A DNA stretch of 64,000 bases from Aporrectodea caliginosa (GCA_020284085.1 JACEVL010000045.1:766001-830000); one strand, 5' to 3'. Counted from the first letter of the stretch, positions 1 to 12,119 are shown. Notes: generated by a model from the sequence alone, not told the origin. Numbers and translations: made by a program.

Positions 1-54
1 TGTATTTGCATGATTACGCATCTTTGTGAGATTCTTTAAAGGCTCTACATAAAT

Positions 55-269
55 GGCATACATACATACATACATACATGCATACATACATACATACATA
101 CATACATACATACATACATACATACATACATACATACATACATACATACATACATACATACATACATACATACATACATACATACATACATACATACATA
201 CATACATACATACATACATACATACATACATACATACATACATACATACATACATACATACATACATAA

Positions 270-303
<34 letters not shown>

Positions 304-371
304 CATACATACGAATACATTGGAAACATAGGGAGAACCCTAAAAGGGACTACGTACATACATACATACAT
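55..371. repeat. (CATA)n microsatellite
   Basis: Tetranucleotide array of about 60 copies with a few interruptions (near 268, 297 and 312-355). It is stop-free on both strands, so the Tyr/Ile/His/Thr and Met/Tyr/Val/Cys ORFs across it are artefacts. Confidence 0.97.
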
Positions 372-490
372 AGGGTCTACATACATACGCACAGTAGCAG
401 TCATAAGTTTAACGACACTGTTTGATAACAAAGGTCATTAGCGCTGCCCTCCTCCTTTACCAAGGTCTTGGGACTGGCACTGTCGAGAGT
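372..490 (+). repeat. dispersed repeat fragment (match at 31,225-31,315)
   Basis: Contains GTTTAACGACACTGTTTGAT followed later by GGGACTGGCACT. The same order of words occurs at 31,225-31,315, just outside the hAT-like element there. No coding capacity; the family was not identified. Confidence 0.4.
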
Positions 491-597
491 AAGAACAGTG
501 GCGGAGTTTACGTACGCACATATTATATTCATACGTACGTACATACATAGATCCAGACATTATTATGGGATTGGTTTTGTTTTCATGTCAATAAAAG

Positions 598-1080
598 CAT
601 GGGCGTCCGCAAGAAATATTTTTAGGGAGCATCATTTTAAATTGTTGGCACGGGGACTAACGAGTGTGCCGAAAGCAACCAATCGCATCGCCCTCGGCGC
701 TAGCTCCCGCGATTAGGGGTCTGGAGCGGATCCCAACAGCCGACAACGCTTTTGGAAGCATTGACATGACATGAGCCCGTTGCAACAGTTCTAGGATCTC
801 GTTTTCAGCTAGGTCTATAGCCTATCTGAACGTTTATTTCAAAGCAAAAGTGCTAAAAATTTCAGTGTTTTTATATATTTCAAATTTTTAGGTCATCTTG
901 ACTAGTTTGGATAAAAATTAAAATGTGAAAAAGAAATCATAACCATTCATTGTTAGAAACTAAGATGAGTAAATTAATTAAATTGTGTATGACTGAAGTC
1001 TGATTCTTATTCTTGAAATAACAATTGTAAATTCCACGGGGAGCAAATGCTCCCCCTTGCTCCCCCTGCGGACGCCCATG
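598..1080. mobile_element. MITE with CATGGGCGTCCGCA termini and 8-bp TSD
   Basis: The left end CATGGGCGTCCGCA is the exact inverse complement of the right end TGCGGACGCCCATG. The element is flanked by an exact 8-bp direct repeat AATAAAAG (590-597 and 1081-1088). It is 483 bp long with no transposase ORF, so non-autonomous. An 8-bp target duplication is typical of hAT and some other families; the superfamily is an inference. Confidence 0.85.
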
Positions 1081-1310
1081 AATAAAAGCTGTCTTTGAAG
1101 TCAATAGCCTATTTGGGATTTTGGTCTTAACGTTGTTGGTTTGGAATTGGGCCGAGTCTGTCAAGCATATCAGTTTACACGACACTTAAAGTCTGCCTGT
1201 CTGTTTGTCTGAAATCATCTGTGGCCGATTACGATGTTCTCACCTGAAGGCGTTAAGTCAGATCAGTTTCATTGAGTTTCTTGTGATTGCAGGCAAATAG
1301 ATTACTATCA

Positions 1311-1427
1311 GATGTCGTCCGAAGATCTGATGGACTTCTTCCCAGCAGACGACTACCAGCGGCAGACGATATCGTTGTCTCTAGGGGGCGTCGCCGCCTC
1401 TTCCGTCGATTTTCCGACCGACGGTTG
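1311..1427 (+). CDS. short candidate ORF or 5' exon, unknown product
   Basis: An ATG opens a 38-codon acidic, GC-richer frame starting MSSEDLMDFFPADDYQ and ending at TGA 1425-1427. A plausible 3' splice site (TTCTTGTGATTGCAG) ends at about 1291, just upstream. After the stop another frame stays open to about 1527, so this may be an exon fragment with a frameshift. It resembles no family I can name. It lies just before the CRE-rich repeat at 1,602-2,062, which could be regulatory or coincidental. It may not be a gene. Confidence 0.25.
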
Positions 1428-1601
1428 AGCCCTATTGGATTTCGCGATGTTTTAAGTTATCCCAGTCAAACGATCCGACGACCATTTCTCGATCCAAGGT
1501 CCGCTAGGTTCCGCCGCAGCAGCGAATGATGGTCGGCTGCGTTTCCGGAAGGCAACGCCCGAGCTGTTCCCGCGTTCGCCGATCTCGGACGCTGTGTCGT
1601 C

Positions 1602-1735
1602 TGCTGTGACGTCAAGCTATTATTATTATTGAGACCTATGACGTCAGCCTTACGTAATCGAATATATTGTATTGTATCCATGGTTACGCTGACCCCCACA
1701 GAGAGGTGTTGTGTCGGTCTGCTGTGACGTCAACC

Positions 1736-1819
<84 letters not shown>

Positions 1820-2062
1820 GACGTCAACCTTACGTAATCGAATATATTGTATTGTATCCATGGTTACGCTGACCCCACAGAAGGGCGCTGTGTCGTCTGC
1901 TGTGACGTCAACCTATTGTTACGAGCCCTACGACGTTGCCCATGGACTTCTATATAATAGCCAGCTATTATTAAGACGTCTATGGAGTCTGGACGTTGCC
2001 CTAACGTAATGGAATAAATTGTACTGTATCCATGGTAACGCTGACCCTACTGAAGAGCCTAC
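1602..2062. promoter_or_regulatory. tandem repeat carrying five perfect CRE palindromes
   Basis: A unit containing TTACGTAATCGAATATATTG and ATCCATGGTTACGCTGACCC occurs near 1,649 and 1,829, with a diverged copy near 2,003. Perfect TGACGTCA palindromes lie at 1607-1614, 1639-1646, 1725-1732, 1819-1826 and 1903-1910. TGACGTCA is the known CREB/ATF full site. Whether the array is functional is unknown; it may simply be a repeat that contains the motif. Confidence 0.6.
1737..1819. repeat. (TTA)n microsatellite
   Basis: Uninterrupted TTA run inside the CRE-bearing repeat array. Confidence 0.97.
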
Positions 2063-3860
2063 TACGCAGACAATGGAAAGAACAATCCTCCTTTGTGAGG
2101 TTCTGAAAAAGCAGCTATATAAGTGTTCAACTGCACACATACAAGAATACTCAGTGATTTTAAAAGTACTGCAGTTCAGCCATAGTAACAATAATTATTT
2201 TGAGCAGGTTAATATTTGCGCTTGATTATTATTTTTATTGTGTCGTCTATTTGTAGCGTCGATGATCGGCCATCCGTTAGCTGGTCATAGAATCGGCGCT
2301 ATCTCTGTATTCTACATTCGCTTAGACTAATTATATTTATTTTACGGTCATTCCTTTTCGCAGTGTTATTTGTATGTAAAGCGTAGACATTTGTCAGCAT
2401 TTGACTGGTTTTAAATAGCGGTCACTTAGGGGCAAGTGATACAAGATGCACCCTATGCCCTATGCCCAAAACGCACCCCATAATATTCAGACTTGCTGAT
2501 GCAGGAATACAGTTGTCTACTTACATAATCAATGGATCATGTGTCTATATGTTATTATTATTATTTGGATTCCTACGTTCAGAAAGGAAATCGGTTTCTG
2601 TAGCAAAAAGTAAATTTTCTTTATTTTTAATTGTTCCTGAATCGTGTCTAACTTAAGTGTTTAAATGTTGCTGTGAATAGTGGCTTCTATTCCCCCCCCT
2701 AAACAACCGGGCTCAATCCCTCCGCTTCCCCCTCCTGGGCCCGGCCTCCCGTCTCTCCCAGATCCCATATTGCCGACGTGAGTTTTAGCTCATTTCCATG
2801 GGGGTATTTAGTGGGGAGTTTTACGGATTCAAACTCCCCCTCCGAAATAAGTTTCCGAAAATTTTGTATGTGCATTTACAAGTGAAATAGGCTACCATAA
2901 AACAAATTAAAAACGTACTTTTTGCTACCATCTCCAATAGAACCCCCCAATCTTAAAACCCCTCCGAAATTTTTTCCTGGCTACGCCCATTCTCATTTTT
3001 GATCAGATAAATGTGTCTGTAATTAATAGGTTTCGTCTGCTAAAAGATCATCAATTCAACTTCTATTTATGCGAAGATTTCTATCATCAATCCAGCTTCC
3101 ATTTAGGCAAACAATTATTTTCGTCAATCCAGCTTCCATTTTAAATTGGCCATATACAATGGATACCAATGCAAAATAATTTAAGCACCTAAAATGGAGG
3201 ATTATCGGTAAAGTTGTTCAATGTTTAAGCATGCGAGTCAACGGGTGTGAATAAAGTGTGAATTAAGTAGATTAAAATCTTGCATTCGCAATCGACGAAA
3301 TGCAACGAATTCGTCATTCTAAACAACTTGAGTCGAGCATTAGGCCTAATTCATTATGGCTTGCAGACGAGAGTTGCTCACAATGCAGGGAGGATCATAA
3401 GGTTCAAGTAAAGGTTACAGTTAGTTGCAGGGGCGCCGCTAGACGCTTACGCAAGTTCGCGCGATGAAAGGCTAAGAAACGAAAAATTTCAAATGAAAAA
3501 GTGAAATATTGTAAAGTTACAAACTCATAACAACTTAGGTAGGGGCCTACTAGTTTTAATATTAGGTAAATTAACAGTCTCACACCATCTAGCGGTGGCG
3601 TAACCAGAGCTTCCCAAAAATTACGCAGATTCCAACCTCACTGAGGGGAGGGGTCTGGGAAGAGGCTGTAAGGAACTTTTTATTTGGGTGTGTATAATGG
3701 TGCATTTTGGAGACCATGTTTTTGGTTAAAAGTAATTACAATTTACATCAGTTCTTTGGGAAATTATATAATTTCATAATTATATCTTGCGAGGCGGAAA
3801 ACTTCCTCGTTCGTATCTGAACACCCCTTGCAATCCTATTACTATTTACCAAGATTCGGT
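2063..3860. other. no gene recognised; MITE-like debris
   Basis: AT-rich with short ORFs only. Around 2,690-3,000 there is a C-rich to A/T-rich stretch ending in CTGGCTACGCCCAT, and near 3,430 and 3,595 there are short G-rich words resembling MITE ends. No clean terminal repeats or target duplications were found. A TAGGCCTA octamer is at 3341-3348. Confidence 0.5.
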
Positions 3861-3905
3861 CAACTGGCATTCTCTCTATTATGATAATAGAGAGAATGCC
3901 AGTTG
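3861..3905. repeat. perfect 45-bp palindrome (22-bp arms, 1-nt centre)
   Basis: The arm at 3861-3882 begins CAACTGGCATTCTCTC. The arm at 3884-3905 is its exact inverse complement, with a single G at 3883 between them. It could extrude as a cruciform or hairpin. Confidence 0.95.
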
Positions 3906-4296
3906 AATACCACACACTGCCCTACATGCAAGATTCGAAGGAAAAGACACTAAGGCAGAGCCAGACAACGCTGGATAAACCATATAAATGAGGATAAAAC
4001 ATCACTTTGACACTAAGGGAAACAATGGACTTGACAAATGACCGAAGAAAATACAGATCATTTATTCGTACCCATCGCTGGCGCTGGCGTCAGAAACTGA
4101 TGATGATGATCCAATGGTACATGAAGATGATCCAATGTAAATATACATATTGATGGTACATGGCGATAGGCTTCTGACAATTTCAATATGATGTGCAAAC
4201 ATAATTATCAAACAATAAAATAGCAAAAATTACAGTCAAATCTGAGACACGGTCACATACAAGGTATTTCACACATTTCATGATTTCACATGCATT

Positions 4297-7200
4297 GACT
4301 CTCCCTTCCTCCTTACCCTCCATTCGCACCTCCTCCCTTTCCTCCATTCGCACCTCCTCCCTTTCCTCCATTCGCACCTCCTCCCTTTCCTCCATTCGCA
4401 CCTCCTCCCTTTCCTCCATTCGCACCTCCTCCCTTTCCTCCATTCGCACCTCCTCCCTTTCCTCCATTCGCACCGCCTCCCTTTCCTCCATTCGCACCTC
4501 CTCCCTTTCCTCCATTCGCACCTCCTCCCTTTTCCTCCATTCGCACCTCCTCCCTTTCTCCATTCGCACCTCCTCCCTTTCCTCCTTTCGCACCTCCTCC
4601 CTTTCCTCCATTCTCACCTCCTCCCTTTCCTCCATTCGCACCTCCTCCCTTTCCTCCATTCGCACCTCCTCCCTTTCCTCCATTCGCCTCCTCCCTTTCC
4701 TCCATTCGCACCTCCTCCCTTTCCTCCTTTCGCACCTCCTCCCTTTCCTCCATTCGCACCTCCTCCCTTTCCTCCTTTCGCACCTCCTCCCTTTCCTCCT
4801 TTCGCACCTCCTCCCTTTCCTCCATTCGCACCTCCTCCCTTTCCTCCATTCGCACCTCCTCCCTTTCCTCCATTCGCTCCTCCTCCCTTTCCTCCATTCT
4901 CTTCACCTCCTCCCTTTCCTCCATTCGCACCTCCTCCCTTTCCTCCATTCGCGCCTCCTCCCTTTCCTCCATTCGCACCTCCTCCTCCCTTTCCTCCTTT
5001 CGCACCTCCTCCCTTTCCTCCTTTCGCACCTCCTCCCTTTCCTCCTTTCGCACCTCCTCCCTTTCCTCCTTTCGCACCTCCTCCCTTTCCTCCATTCGCA
5101 CCTCCTCCCTTTCCTCCTTTCGCACCTCCTCCCTTTCCTCCATTCGCACCTCCTCCTCCTTTCCTCCTTTCGCACCTCCTCCCTTTCCTCCATTCGTTCC
5201 TCCTCCCTTTCCTCCATTCGCACCTCCTCTCTTTCCTCCATTCGCACCTCCTCCCATTCCTCCTTTCGCACCTCCTCCCTTTCCTCCATTCGTTTCCTCC
5301 TCCCTTTCCTCCATTCGCACCTCCTTCTCCTCTTTTCTCCTCCTCCATTCCTCCACCTCCTCCCTTTCCTCCTTTCGCACCTCCTCTCTTTTCCTCCATT
5401 CGCACCTCCTCCCTTTCCTCCTTTTCGCACCTCCTCCCTTTCCTCCATTCGCACCTCCTCCCTTTCCTCCATTCGCACCTCCTCCCTTTCCTCCATTCGC
5501 ACCTCCTCCCTTTTCCTCCATTCGCTCCTCCTCCCTTTCCTCCATTCACTCTTCCTCCCTTTCTTCCATTTCGCTCCCTTTCCTCCCTTTTCTCCATTTC
5601 GCTCCTCCTCCCTTTCCTCCATTCGCTCTCCTTCCTTTCTTCCATTCGCACCTCCTCCTTTCGCTCCATTCCTCCCCTTTCCTCCATTCGCTCCCTTCCT
5701 TCCTTTCCTCCATTTCGCACCTCCTCCCTTTCCTCCATTTCGCTCTCTTCCTCCCTTTCACTCCATTTCGCTCCTCCTCCTTCCTTTCCTCCATTTCGCT
5801 CTCTTCCTCCCTTTCCTCGTTTCGCACCTTCCTTCCTTTCCTCCATTTCGCTCTCTTCCTCTCCTTTCCTCTATTTCGCTTTTTCCTCCCTTTCTTCCAT
5901 TTTCGTTTCTTCCTCCCTTTCTTCCTTTCGCTCTCTTCCTCCCTACCCTCCATTTCGCTCTCTTCCTCTCTTTCCTCCATTTCGCTCTCTTCCTCTCTTT
6001 CCTCCATTTCGCTCTCTTCCTCCCTTTCCTCCATTTCGCTCTCTTTCTTCCATTCCTCCATTTTCTCTCTTCCTCCCTTTCCTCCATTTCGCTCTCTTCC
6101 TTCCTTTCCTCCTTTCGCTCTCTTCCTCCCTTTCCTCCATTTCGCTCTCTTCCTCCCTTTCCTCCATTTTCTCCCTTCCACCTCCTTTCCTCCATTTTGC
6201 TCTCTTCCTCCCTTTCCTCCTTTCGCTCCTCCTCCCTTTCCTCCATTTCGCTCTCTTCCTCCCTTTCCTCCATTTCGCTTTTTTCCTCCCTTTCCTCCAT
6301 TCGTTCCTCCTCCCTTTCCTTCTTTTGCACCTCCTCCTTTTCCTCCATACGCACCTCCTCCCTTTCCTCATTTCGCACCTCTTCCTTTCCTCCATTCGCA
6401 CCTCCTCCCTTTCCTCCTTTCGCACCTCCTCCCCCTTTCCTCCATTCGCACCTCCTCCCTTTCCTCCTTTCGCACCTCCTCCCTTTCCTCCATTCGCACC
6501 TCCTCCCTTTCCTCCTTTCGCACCTCTTCCCTTTCCTCCATTCGCACCTCCTCCCTTTCCTCCTTTCGCACCTCCTCCCTTTCCTCCTTTCGCACCTCCT
6601 CCCTTTCCTCCATTTCGAACCTCCTCCCTTTCCTCCACTTTCGCACCTCCTCCCTTTCCTCCATTCGCTTTCCTCCTCCCTTTCCTCCATTCGCACGTCC
6701 TCCCTTTCCTCCATTCGCACCTCCTCCCTTTCCTCCATTCGCACCTCCTCCCTTTCCTCCATTCGCTCCTCCTCCCTTTCCTCGTTTCGCACCTCCTCCC
6801 TTTCCTCCATTCGCACCTCCTCCCTTTCCTCCATTCGCACCTCCTCCCTTTCCTCCATTCGCACCTCTTCCCTTTCCTCCTTTCGTTTCCTCCTCCCTTT
6901 CCACCATTTTCGCACGTCCTCCCTTTCCTCCATTCGCACCTCCTCCCTTTCCTCCTTTCGCACCTCCTCCCTTTCCTCCATTCGCACCTCCTCCCTTTCC
7001 TCCATTCGCACCTCCTCCCTTTCCTCCATTCGTTTTCCTCCTCCCTTTCCTCCTTTCGCACCTCCTCCCTTTCCCTCCTTTCGCACCTCCTCCCTTTCCT
7101 CCATTTCGCACCTCCTCCATTTCCTCCATTCGCACCTCCTCCCTTTCCTCCATTTCGCACCTCCTCCCTTTCCTCCATTTCGCACCTCCTCCCTTTCCTC

Positions 7201-9206
7201 CATTCGCACCTCCTCCCTTTCCTCCATTCGCACCTCTTCCCTTTCCTCCATTCGTTCCTCCTCCCTTTCCTCCATTCGCACCTGCTCCCTTTCCTCCATT
7301 CGCACCTCCTCCCTTTCCTCCATTCGCACCTCCTCCCTTTCCTCCATTCGCACCTCCTCCCTTTCCTCCATTCGCTCCTCCTCCCTTTCCTCCATTTCGC
7401 TCTCTTCCTCCCTTTCCTCCATTTCGCTCTCTTCCTCCCTTTCCTCCATTTCGCTCTCTTCCTCCCTTTCCTCCATTTCGCTCCCTTCCTCCCTTTCGCT
7501 CCTCTCCCTTTCGCTCTCTTCTTCTCCCTTTTCCTCCATTTCGCACCTTCCTTCCTTTCCTCCATTTCGCTCTCTTCCTCCCTTTCCTCCATTTCGCTCC
7601 TTTCCTCCCTTTCCTCCATTTTGGTCTCTTCCTCCCTTTCCTCCTTTCGCTCTCTTCCTCCCAAAACCCTCCATTTCGCTCTTCCTCTCTCTCCTCCATT
7701 TCGCTCTCTTCCTCCCTTTCCTCCATTTCGCTCTCTTACTCCCTTTCCTCCATTTCGCTCTCTTCTTCTTTTTCATCCATTTCGCACCTCTTCCTCCCTT
7801 TCCTCCATTTCGCTCTCTTCCTCCCTTTCCTCCAATTCGCTCTCTTCGGCCCTACCATCCATTTCGCTCTCTTCCTCCCTTTCCTCCATTCGCTTCCTTC
7901 CTTCCTTTCCTCCATTTCGCTCTCTTTCTCTTTTTTTCCTCCTTTCGCTCTCTTCCTTCCTTTCCTCCATTTCGCTCTCTTCCTCCCTTTCACTCCATTT
8001 CGCTCTCTTCCTTCCCTTTCCTCTCAAATTCGCTCTCTTCCTCTCCCTTTCATCCATTTCGCTCTCTTCCTCCCCTTTCCTCCATTTCCGCTTCCTTCCT
8101 TCCTTTCCTCCATTTCGCTCTCTTCTCCCTTTCCTTCTTTCGCTCTCTTCCTCCTACCCTCCATTTCGTTCTCTTCCTCGCTTTTCTCCATTTCGCTCCT
8201 TCCTCCCTTTCACTCCATTTCGCTCTCTCCTCCCTTTTCCTCCATTTCGCTCTCTTCCTCCCTTTCCTCCATTTCGCTCTCTTCCTCCCTTTCCTCCATT
8301 TCGTTTTCTCTTCCTCCATTTCCTCCATTTCGCTCTCTTCCTCGCTTTCCACCAATTCGCTCTCTTCCTCCCTTCCATCCATTTCGCTCTCTTTCCTCCT
8401 TTGGCTCCATTTCGCTCTCTTCCTTCCACTTCCCTCCATTTCGCTCTCTCCCTCCCTTTCCTCCATTTCGCTCACTTCCTCCCTTTCCTCCATTTTGCAC
8501 CTCTCTTCCTCGCCTTTCCTCCTTTGCCTCCTCCGCTTTCCTCCCAACCCTCCATTTCGCTCTTTTCTGCTCCCTTTACTCCATTTCGCTCTCTTCCTCC
8601 CTTTCCTCCATTTTCGCTCTCTTCCTCCCTTTCCTCATTTCGCTCTCGCACCTCCTCCCTTTCATCTCCATTTCGCTCTCTTCCTCGCTTTCCTCCATTT
8701 CGCTCTCTTTCCTCCCATTCCTCCATTAAAATTCTCTCCCTCCTCACTTTCCTCCTTTTGCTCTCTTCTTCCCTTTCCTCCATTTCGGTCTCTTCCTCTC
8801 TTTCCTCCTTTCGCTCTCTTCCTCCCAACCCTCCATTTCGCTCTCTTCTCTCTCTCCTTCGTCCATTTCACGCTCTCTTCCTCCCTTTCCTCCATTTCGC
8901 TCTCTTCCTCCCAACCCTCCATTTCGGTCTCTTCCTCCTTTTCACTCCCATTTCTTCTCTCTTCCTCCCTTTCCTCCATTTCTCGCTCTCTTCCTCTTTA
9001 CCATCCATTTTCGCTCTCTTCCTCCCTTTCACTCCATTCCACTTCCTTCCTTTCTTCCCTCCATTTCGGCTCTCTTCCTCTCTTTCCTCCCATTTCAGCT
9101 CTCTTCCTCGCTTTCCCTCCTTTCGCTCTCTCACTCCCTACCCTAATTCGCTCCCTTTCTCTCTTTCCCTCCATTTCGCTCTCTTCCCTTTCCTCCAGCA
9201 ATGCAG
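4297..9206. repeat. 4.9-kb polypyrimidine minisatellite built from 24-bp and 27-bp units
   Basis: The plus strand is almost pure pyrimidine. Two related units occur in alternating blocks. The 24-bp type (CACCTCCTCCCTTTCCTCCA plus TTCG) dominates about 4,300-5,540 and 6,300-7,390. The 27-bp type (CTCTCTTCCTCCCTTTCCTC plus CATTTCG) dominates about 5,540-6,300 and 7,390-9,200. Both lack stop codons in all frames on both strands, which explains the 1,651-codon plus-strand ORF and the Glu/Arg-rich minus-strand ORFs. Reading frames drift through indels, so these are not proteins. Purine/pyrimidine strand asymmetry of this kind can form triplex DNA. One ambiguous base (n) is near 9,212. Confidence 0.97.
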
Positions 9207-9235
9207 CCAGCANAACTAGATTTAAGAGCACATAG

Positions 9236-9660
9236 TTGAAAGGTGAATTTAGACGTTAGAAATTCTTCTTGCTCCGAAGTCTAATCAACCTAAGTTCTTA
9301 GTTCTGCATGTTAAGACTTCAGATTCAAGGTAAGTCCAACGCCGTTATAGCCTTCGTTTTGCTTAGTAAGCAACGCGTCCCACCATTTTAGTTGTAATCA
9401 ATGATTGGCGTCGATTTACCTTTTTTGCCTACTCTGCGTGTCACCAGAATGACTCTCAGCCTGAAAGTTATAAATAGAAATATGGGGAAATACGCTGCTA
9501 TCTCTTGTGCAAGCGTTTGTTTACCTTGGTCACCGTTCAATATCATTGCGCTTGTACAGCGTCACGGGGGTCATGTGTGGTCTATTGGGTCTGTGGTCTG
9601 CTGTATTGTATACACAGCGAATGGCGCGCTGAGTATACAATACAACGACTGGGAGTCCGA
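9236..9660 (-). repeat. promoter-like repeat unit, copy 1
   Basis: One of five related units (also 9,840, 12,185, 15,555 and 19,190) sharing GACTTCAGATTCAAGGTAAG, then a CCAAT/ATTGG region, then CGTTTGTTTACC. In the other copies the unit lies upstream of the small minus-strand genes, so it probably marks the promoter and first exon of a further, now missing, gene copy. Confidence 0.6.
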
Positions 9661-9839
9661 GCCTGCTTAGCAGACCTTTTGTAACGATCTATATGCCTGA
9701 AATTTCCCGTAATTATAAGCCAGATTGTATTCGAGTCTTTGTGGGAAAATCAGTCAATTTAGTTGCCACATCGTTGGTTCAGATACACCGGTGAAACTCG
9801 GCCAGCAGACCGAGTTGTCCGATGAAATTCTATATCAAG

Positions 9840-10180
9840 ATGACACAGCACTAATTACTTCAATAATGAAGACGTCAGAATTTAGTGATATTAAGTTTGT
9901 AATCCTGCGTATTAAGACTTCAGGTTCAAAGTAAATTCAACGGCGTTATAACCTTGGTTTTCCTTATAAGCAACGCTTCCCGAATTTATTCATAATCAAA
10001 GATTGTCGTCGATTTACCCGTTGGTCTATTCTGCATGCCGCCAGAATGACTTTCTGGCGCTAAAAGTACTGGATAGAAATATTGAAAAACATGCAGCCTT
10101 TTCTTTTGCAGACGCTTGTTTACCTATGTTTACCTTGTGATATCATTACGTGATTTAATGTTTGGTCAGTGCGTTGGGTC
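9840..10180 (-). repeat. promoter-like repeat unit, copy 2 (diverged)
   Basis: Same order of conserved words as the 9,236 unit, with more substitutions. It lies downstream of the first GIY-YIG-like gene, so it would belong to a neighbouring lost copy. Confidence 0.55.
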
Positions 10181-10544
10181 TGCAAACAAACGATCGCGAA
10201 ATGAGTATCCTGTGCGGACTACTTGCAACGACCTCTACGCCTCAGATTTGTTCGTAATAAGTATGACATAAAAAAAACAATTAAATCATTGTGGTCATAT
10301 TTTGTTTACCATAATAATTATGAAATGATTCCCGAAAGGCTATAATGTCGCCATTAATTTTTGATTTCCATATATTATGCAGTTTATTTTCTCCATCTAT
10401 AAAGTATTTTGTAAGAAGTTTAAAAAGTTTTTTAATGTGTTTAATTTAAAATATATAAATTTAAGTATTTTGACAATTTTAGACAGAAAGTGTTTTAAAC
10501 TAGAAAGTGTAATATTAGTCAGCATTTTCGAAATGAAACGCACA

Positions 10545-10904
10545 TCACTGGCAACAAGGTTTACCTTTACTCTTCTCGCAACGCGAGTAGGTCCGGACAA
10601 AGACGTGTGCCCCCTTCCAGGTTCTTAGACATGGATCATTTCCCTGTGTATTATTCACACAGAGTGCATGGCCTCCGTGATCACTGATCAGCTGGGCTTT
10701 AAGGCTATAAACATTGTCCGTCTTCATCATTCGTGTGTAGTAGAATGTTGGCGCGAGATTTCCCACTTTCTCATCAGCGGGGTGTCCTCCTCTAGATGCA
10801 ACGTAGCCTGCGATGCCTATGCAGAAACGCTGACCATTATTTTTAACCGCTTGTATGATACCATTGAGTTCATCCTTCTTCGTTACAACCAACTGCAGCG
10901 CCAT
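10545..10904 (-). CDS. small paralogous protein, copy 1 (possible GIY-YIG-like fold; stop-loss extension)
   Basis: 119 residues from ATG 10904. It is one of three minus-strand paralogues (also 15,059 and 17,707). Shared blocks are K-D-E-L-N near the N-terminus, GGHPAD, a Y-x-T-R strand, KKDNV-like, ISDHGGH and LCVN. The layout (a Y-V strand, an insertion helix, F-x-I-G, a central helix, then N) recalls GIY-YIG domains, but this is inference. Here YIG reads CIG, and the helix position that is Glu in copy 3 is Lys. The stop that ends the other copies (TAC TAG) is TAC TCG here, which adds a Cys/Lys-rich tail of about 16 residues. A minus-strand splice acceptor TTTATTGCAG lies 9 nt before the ATG, suggesting a 5' noncoding exon near 12.2 kb. 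This copy may be decaying. Confidence 0.5.
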   Translation of the reverse strand: MALQLVVTKKDELNGIIQAVKNNGQRFCIGIAGYVASRGGHPADEKVGNLAPTFYYTRMMKTDNVYSLKAQLISDHGGHALCVNNTQGNDPCLRTWKGAHVFVRTYSRCEKSKGKPCCQ

Positions 10905-10944
10905 CTGATGAGTCTGCAATAAACAATCGTTTTGTAACGTAACC

Positions 10945-11050
10945 TAATCTTGATCGTAATCGTAATCTCGAGATTCCTACGACCAAAAAAGCCAAGTCGC
11001 GGGAACCAGCTTATTCACAGACGCTCAGTCAAAACAAAATCGATAGGCGG
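10945..11050 (-). repeat. dispersed LINE/SINE 3'-end element with (GTAATC)n tail
   Basis: GTAATCGTAATC tail, then a core with AAGCCAAGTCGCGGGAACC and AGCTTATTCAC. The same core recurs at 15,437, 18,335, 24,930, 28,850 and 50,632. It lies in the presumed intron of the copy 1 gene. Confidence 0.7.
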
Positions 11051-12119
11051 GTAAACTTACAATCATTTCAGGGTCAAGATAATCAGACGGCTTCGGTGGA
11101 TGGTGTTTAGAATTGAAACGGCGAGGGAGGTAAGTGGAAGAGAAAGGCTCGGAATACGATTCCACTCAAAACTGAAGTGGTAACTCTTCGACAACTTATA
11201 ACCCGACTCATCTGATCCTCCACCTCCTTCCAATTCTCGACCTAAACGACTCATGCTTTAACATCAACTCTGGTCCCTTTGACGCTCTAGAAACCGGACT
11301 TGGATCTCCTTTGGACAACTCCTATGACTCGACGCAGCGCTCGTCAATAGCTGGTGCCCTGCGCCTGGCTTTTGAGTGGCGCTTTAGAGGTTTAGAGTCA
11401 ACGATTACGATTACGATGTGAAAGAGCAGTGTTTTCAGTTTAGAGTGAAAGATGTGTGGGGGAACTAGCAAGAGGTGAGGTTTTGGTGAGTTCGTGCCTA
11501 CTTGGTCTATTCGTATTGTGATGTGATGCAATGTAATTAAATGCGGTGTAATTTATTCAAGGCACTACAAATGCAGATGACTGACTTATATAGCGCCATC
11601 ATGCACCTTCCTATATTATCTACTGTACATTTAGTCCATAGGTAACACTCTTGGTCGATGATCATACGGTTGTGGGTTCGACTCCGTGTAACGACCCTCG
11701 ATAAGTTATTTAGCACACGTGCCTCTGTCACGAAGCAGTGTATTATTTGGAACTGGTCTAAGCTGAGGAATGAACGGAAAGCCCAGCGATGCGATGCATG
11801 ACCCCCATGTTAAGGACCGTGAGATTCGTCCATTTGCGTGATCATAGACCTTGGAACAGGAAATCAGCGCATGTCCCACATATATGGAACACTGGAACTT
11901 TTCTAGTGCATCGCAATCGGTCAGTAGAAATATGCTCAATAGGCCTATGCATTTACATAATGCTAGAGACACGCTCTAACGTTAAGGATATACTATACAT
12001 CCACTCCTCAATCCTCATATAAACTTTTTCATTCGACAGTGAAGGTTGAACACATTGCAAGGTTCATAGACTTCAAACTGTCGACGCGCCATCGCTGAAA
12101 ATATCACCAATCCACAACT
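11051..12119. other. intronic or intergenic; tRNA-like SINE remnant near 11,645
   Basis: A TTATATAGCGCCA core occurs near 11,587. At 11,645-11,700 the sequence GTTGTGGGTTCGACTCC carries a perfect Pol III B box (GGTTCGACTCC), consistent with the 3' half of a tRNA-derived SINE. No coding sequence recognised; TAGGCCTA at 11940-11947. Confidence 0.5.

Noticed and set aside
14..431. Tyr/Val/Cys/Met and His/Thr/Ile ORFs
   Set aside because: Translation of a CATA microsatellite.
4280..9235. 1,651-codon plus-strand ORF and many Glu/Arg-rich minus-strand ORFs
   Set aside because: They are read-through of a stop-free polypyrimidine minisatellite. Frames drift with indels and no start, splice or domain evidence exists.
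11645..11700. Functional tRNA gene
   Set aside because: Only a B box and a 3' half-like stretch. No complete cloverleaf, so a SINE remnant is more likely; the same holds at 16,190, 28,625 and 50,560.
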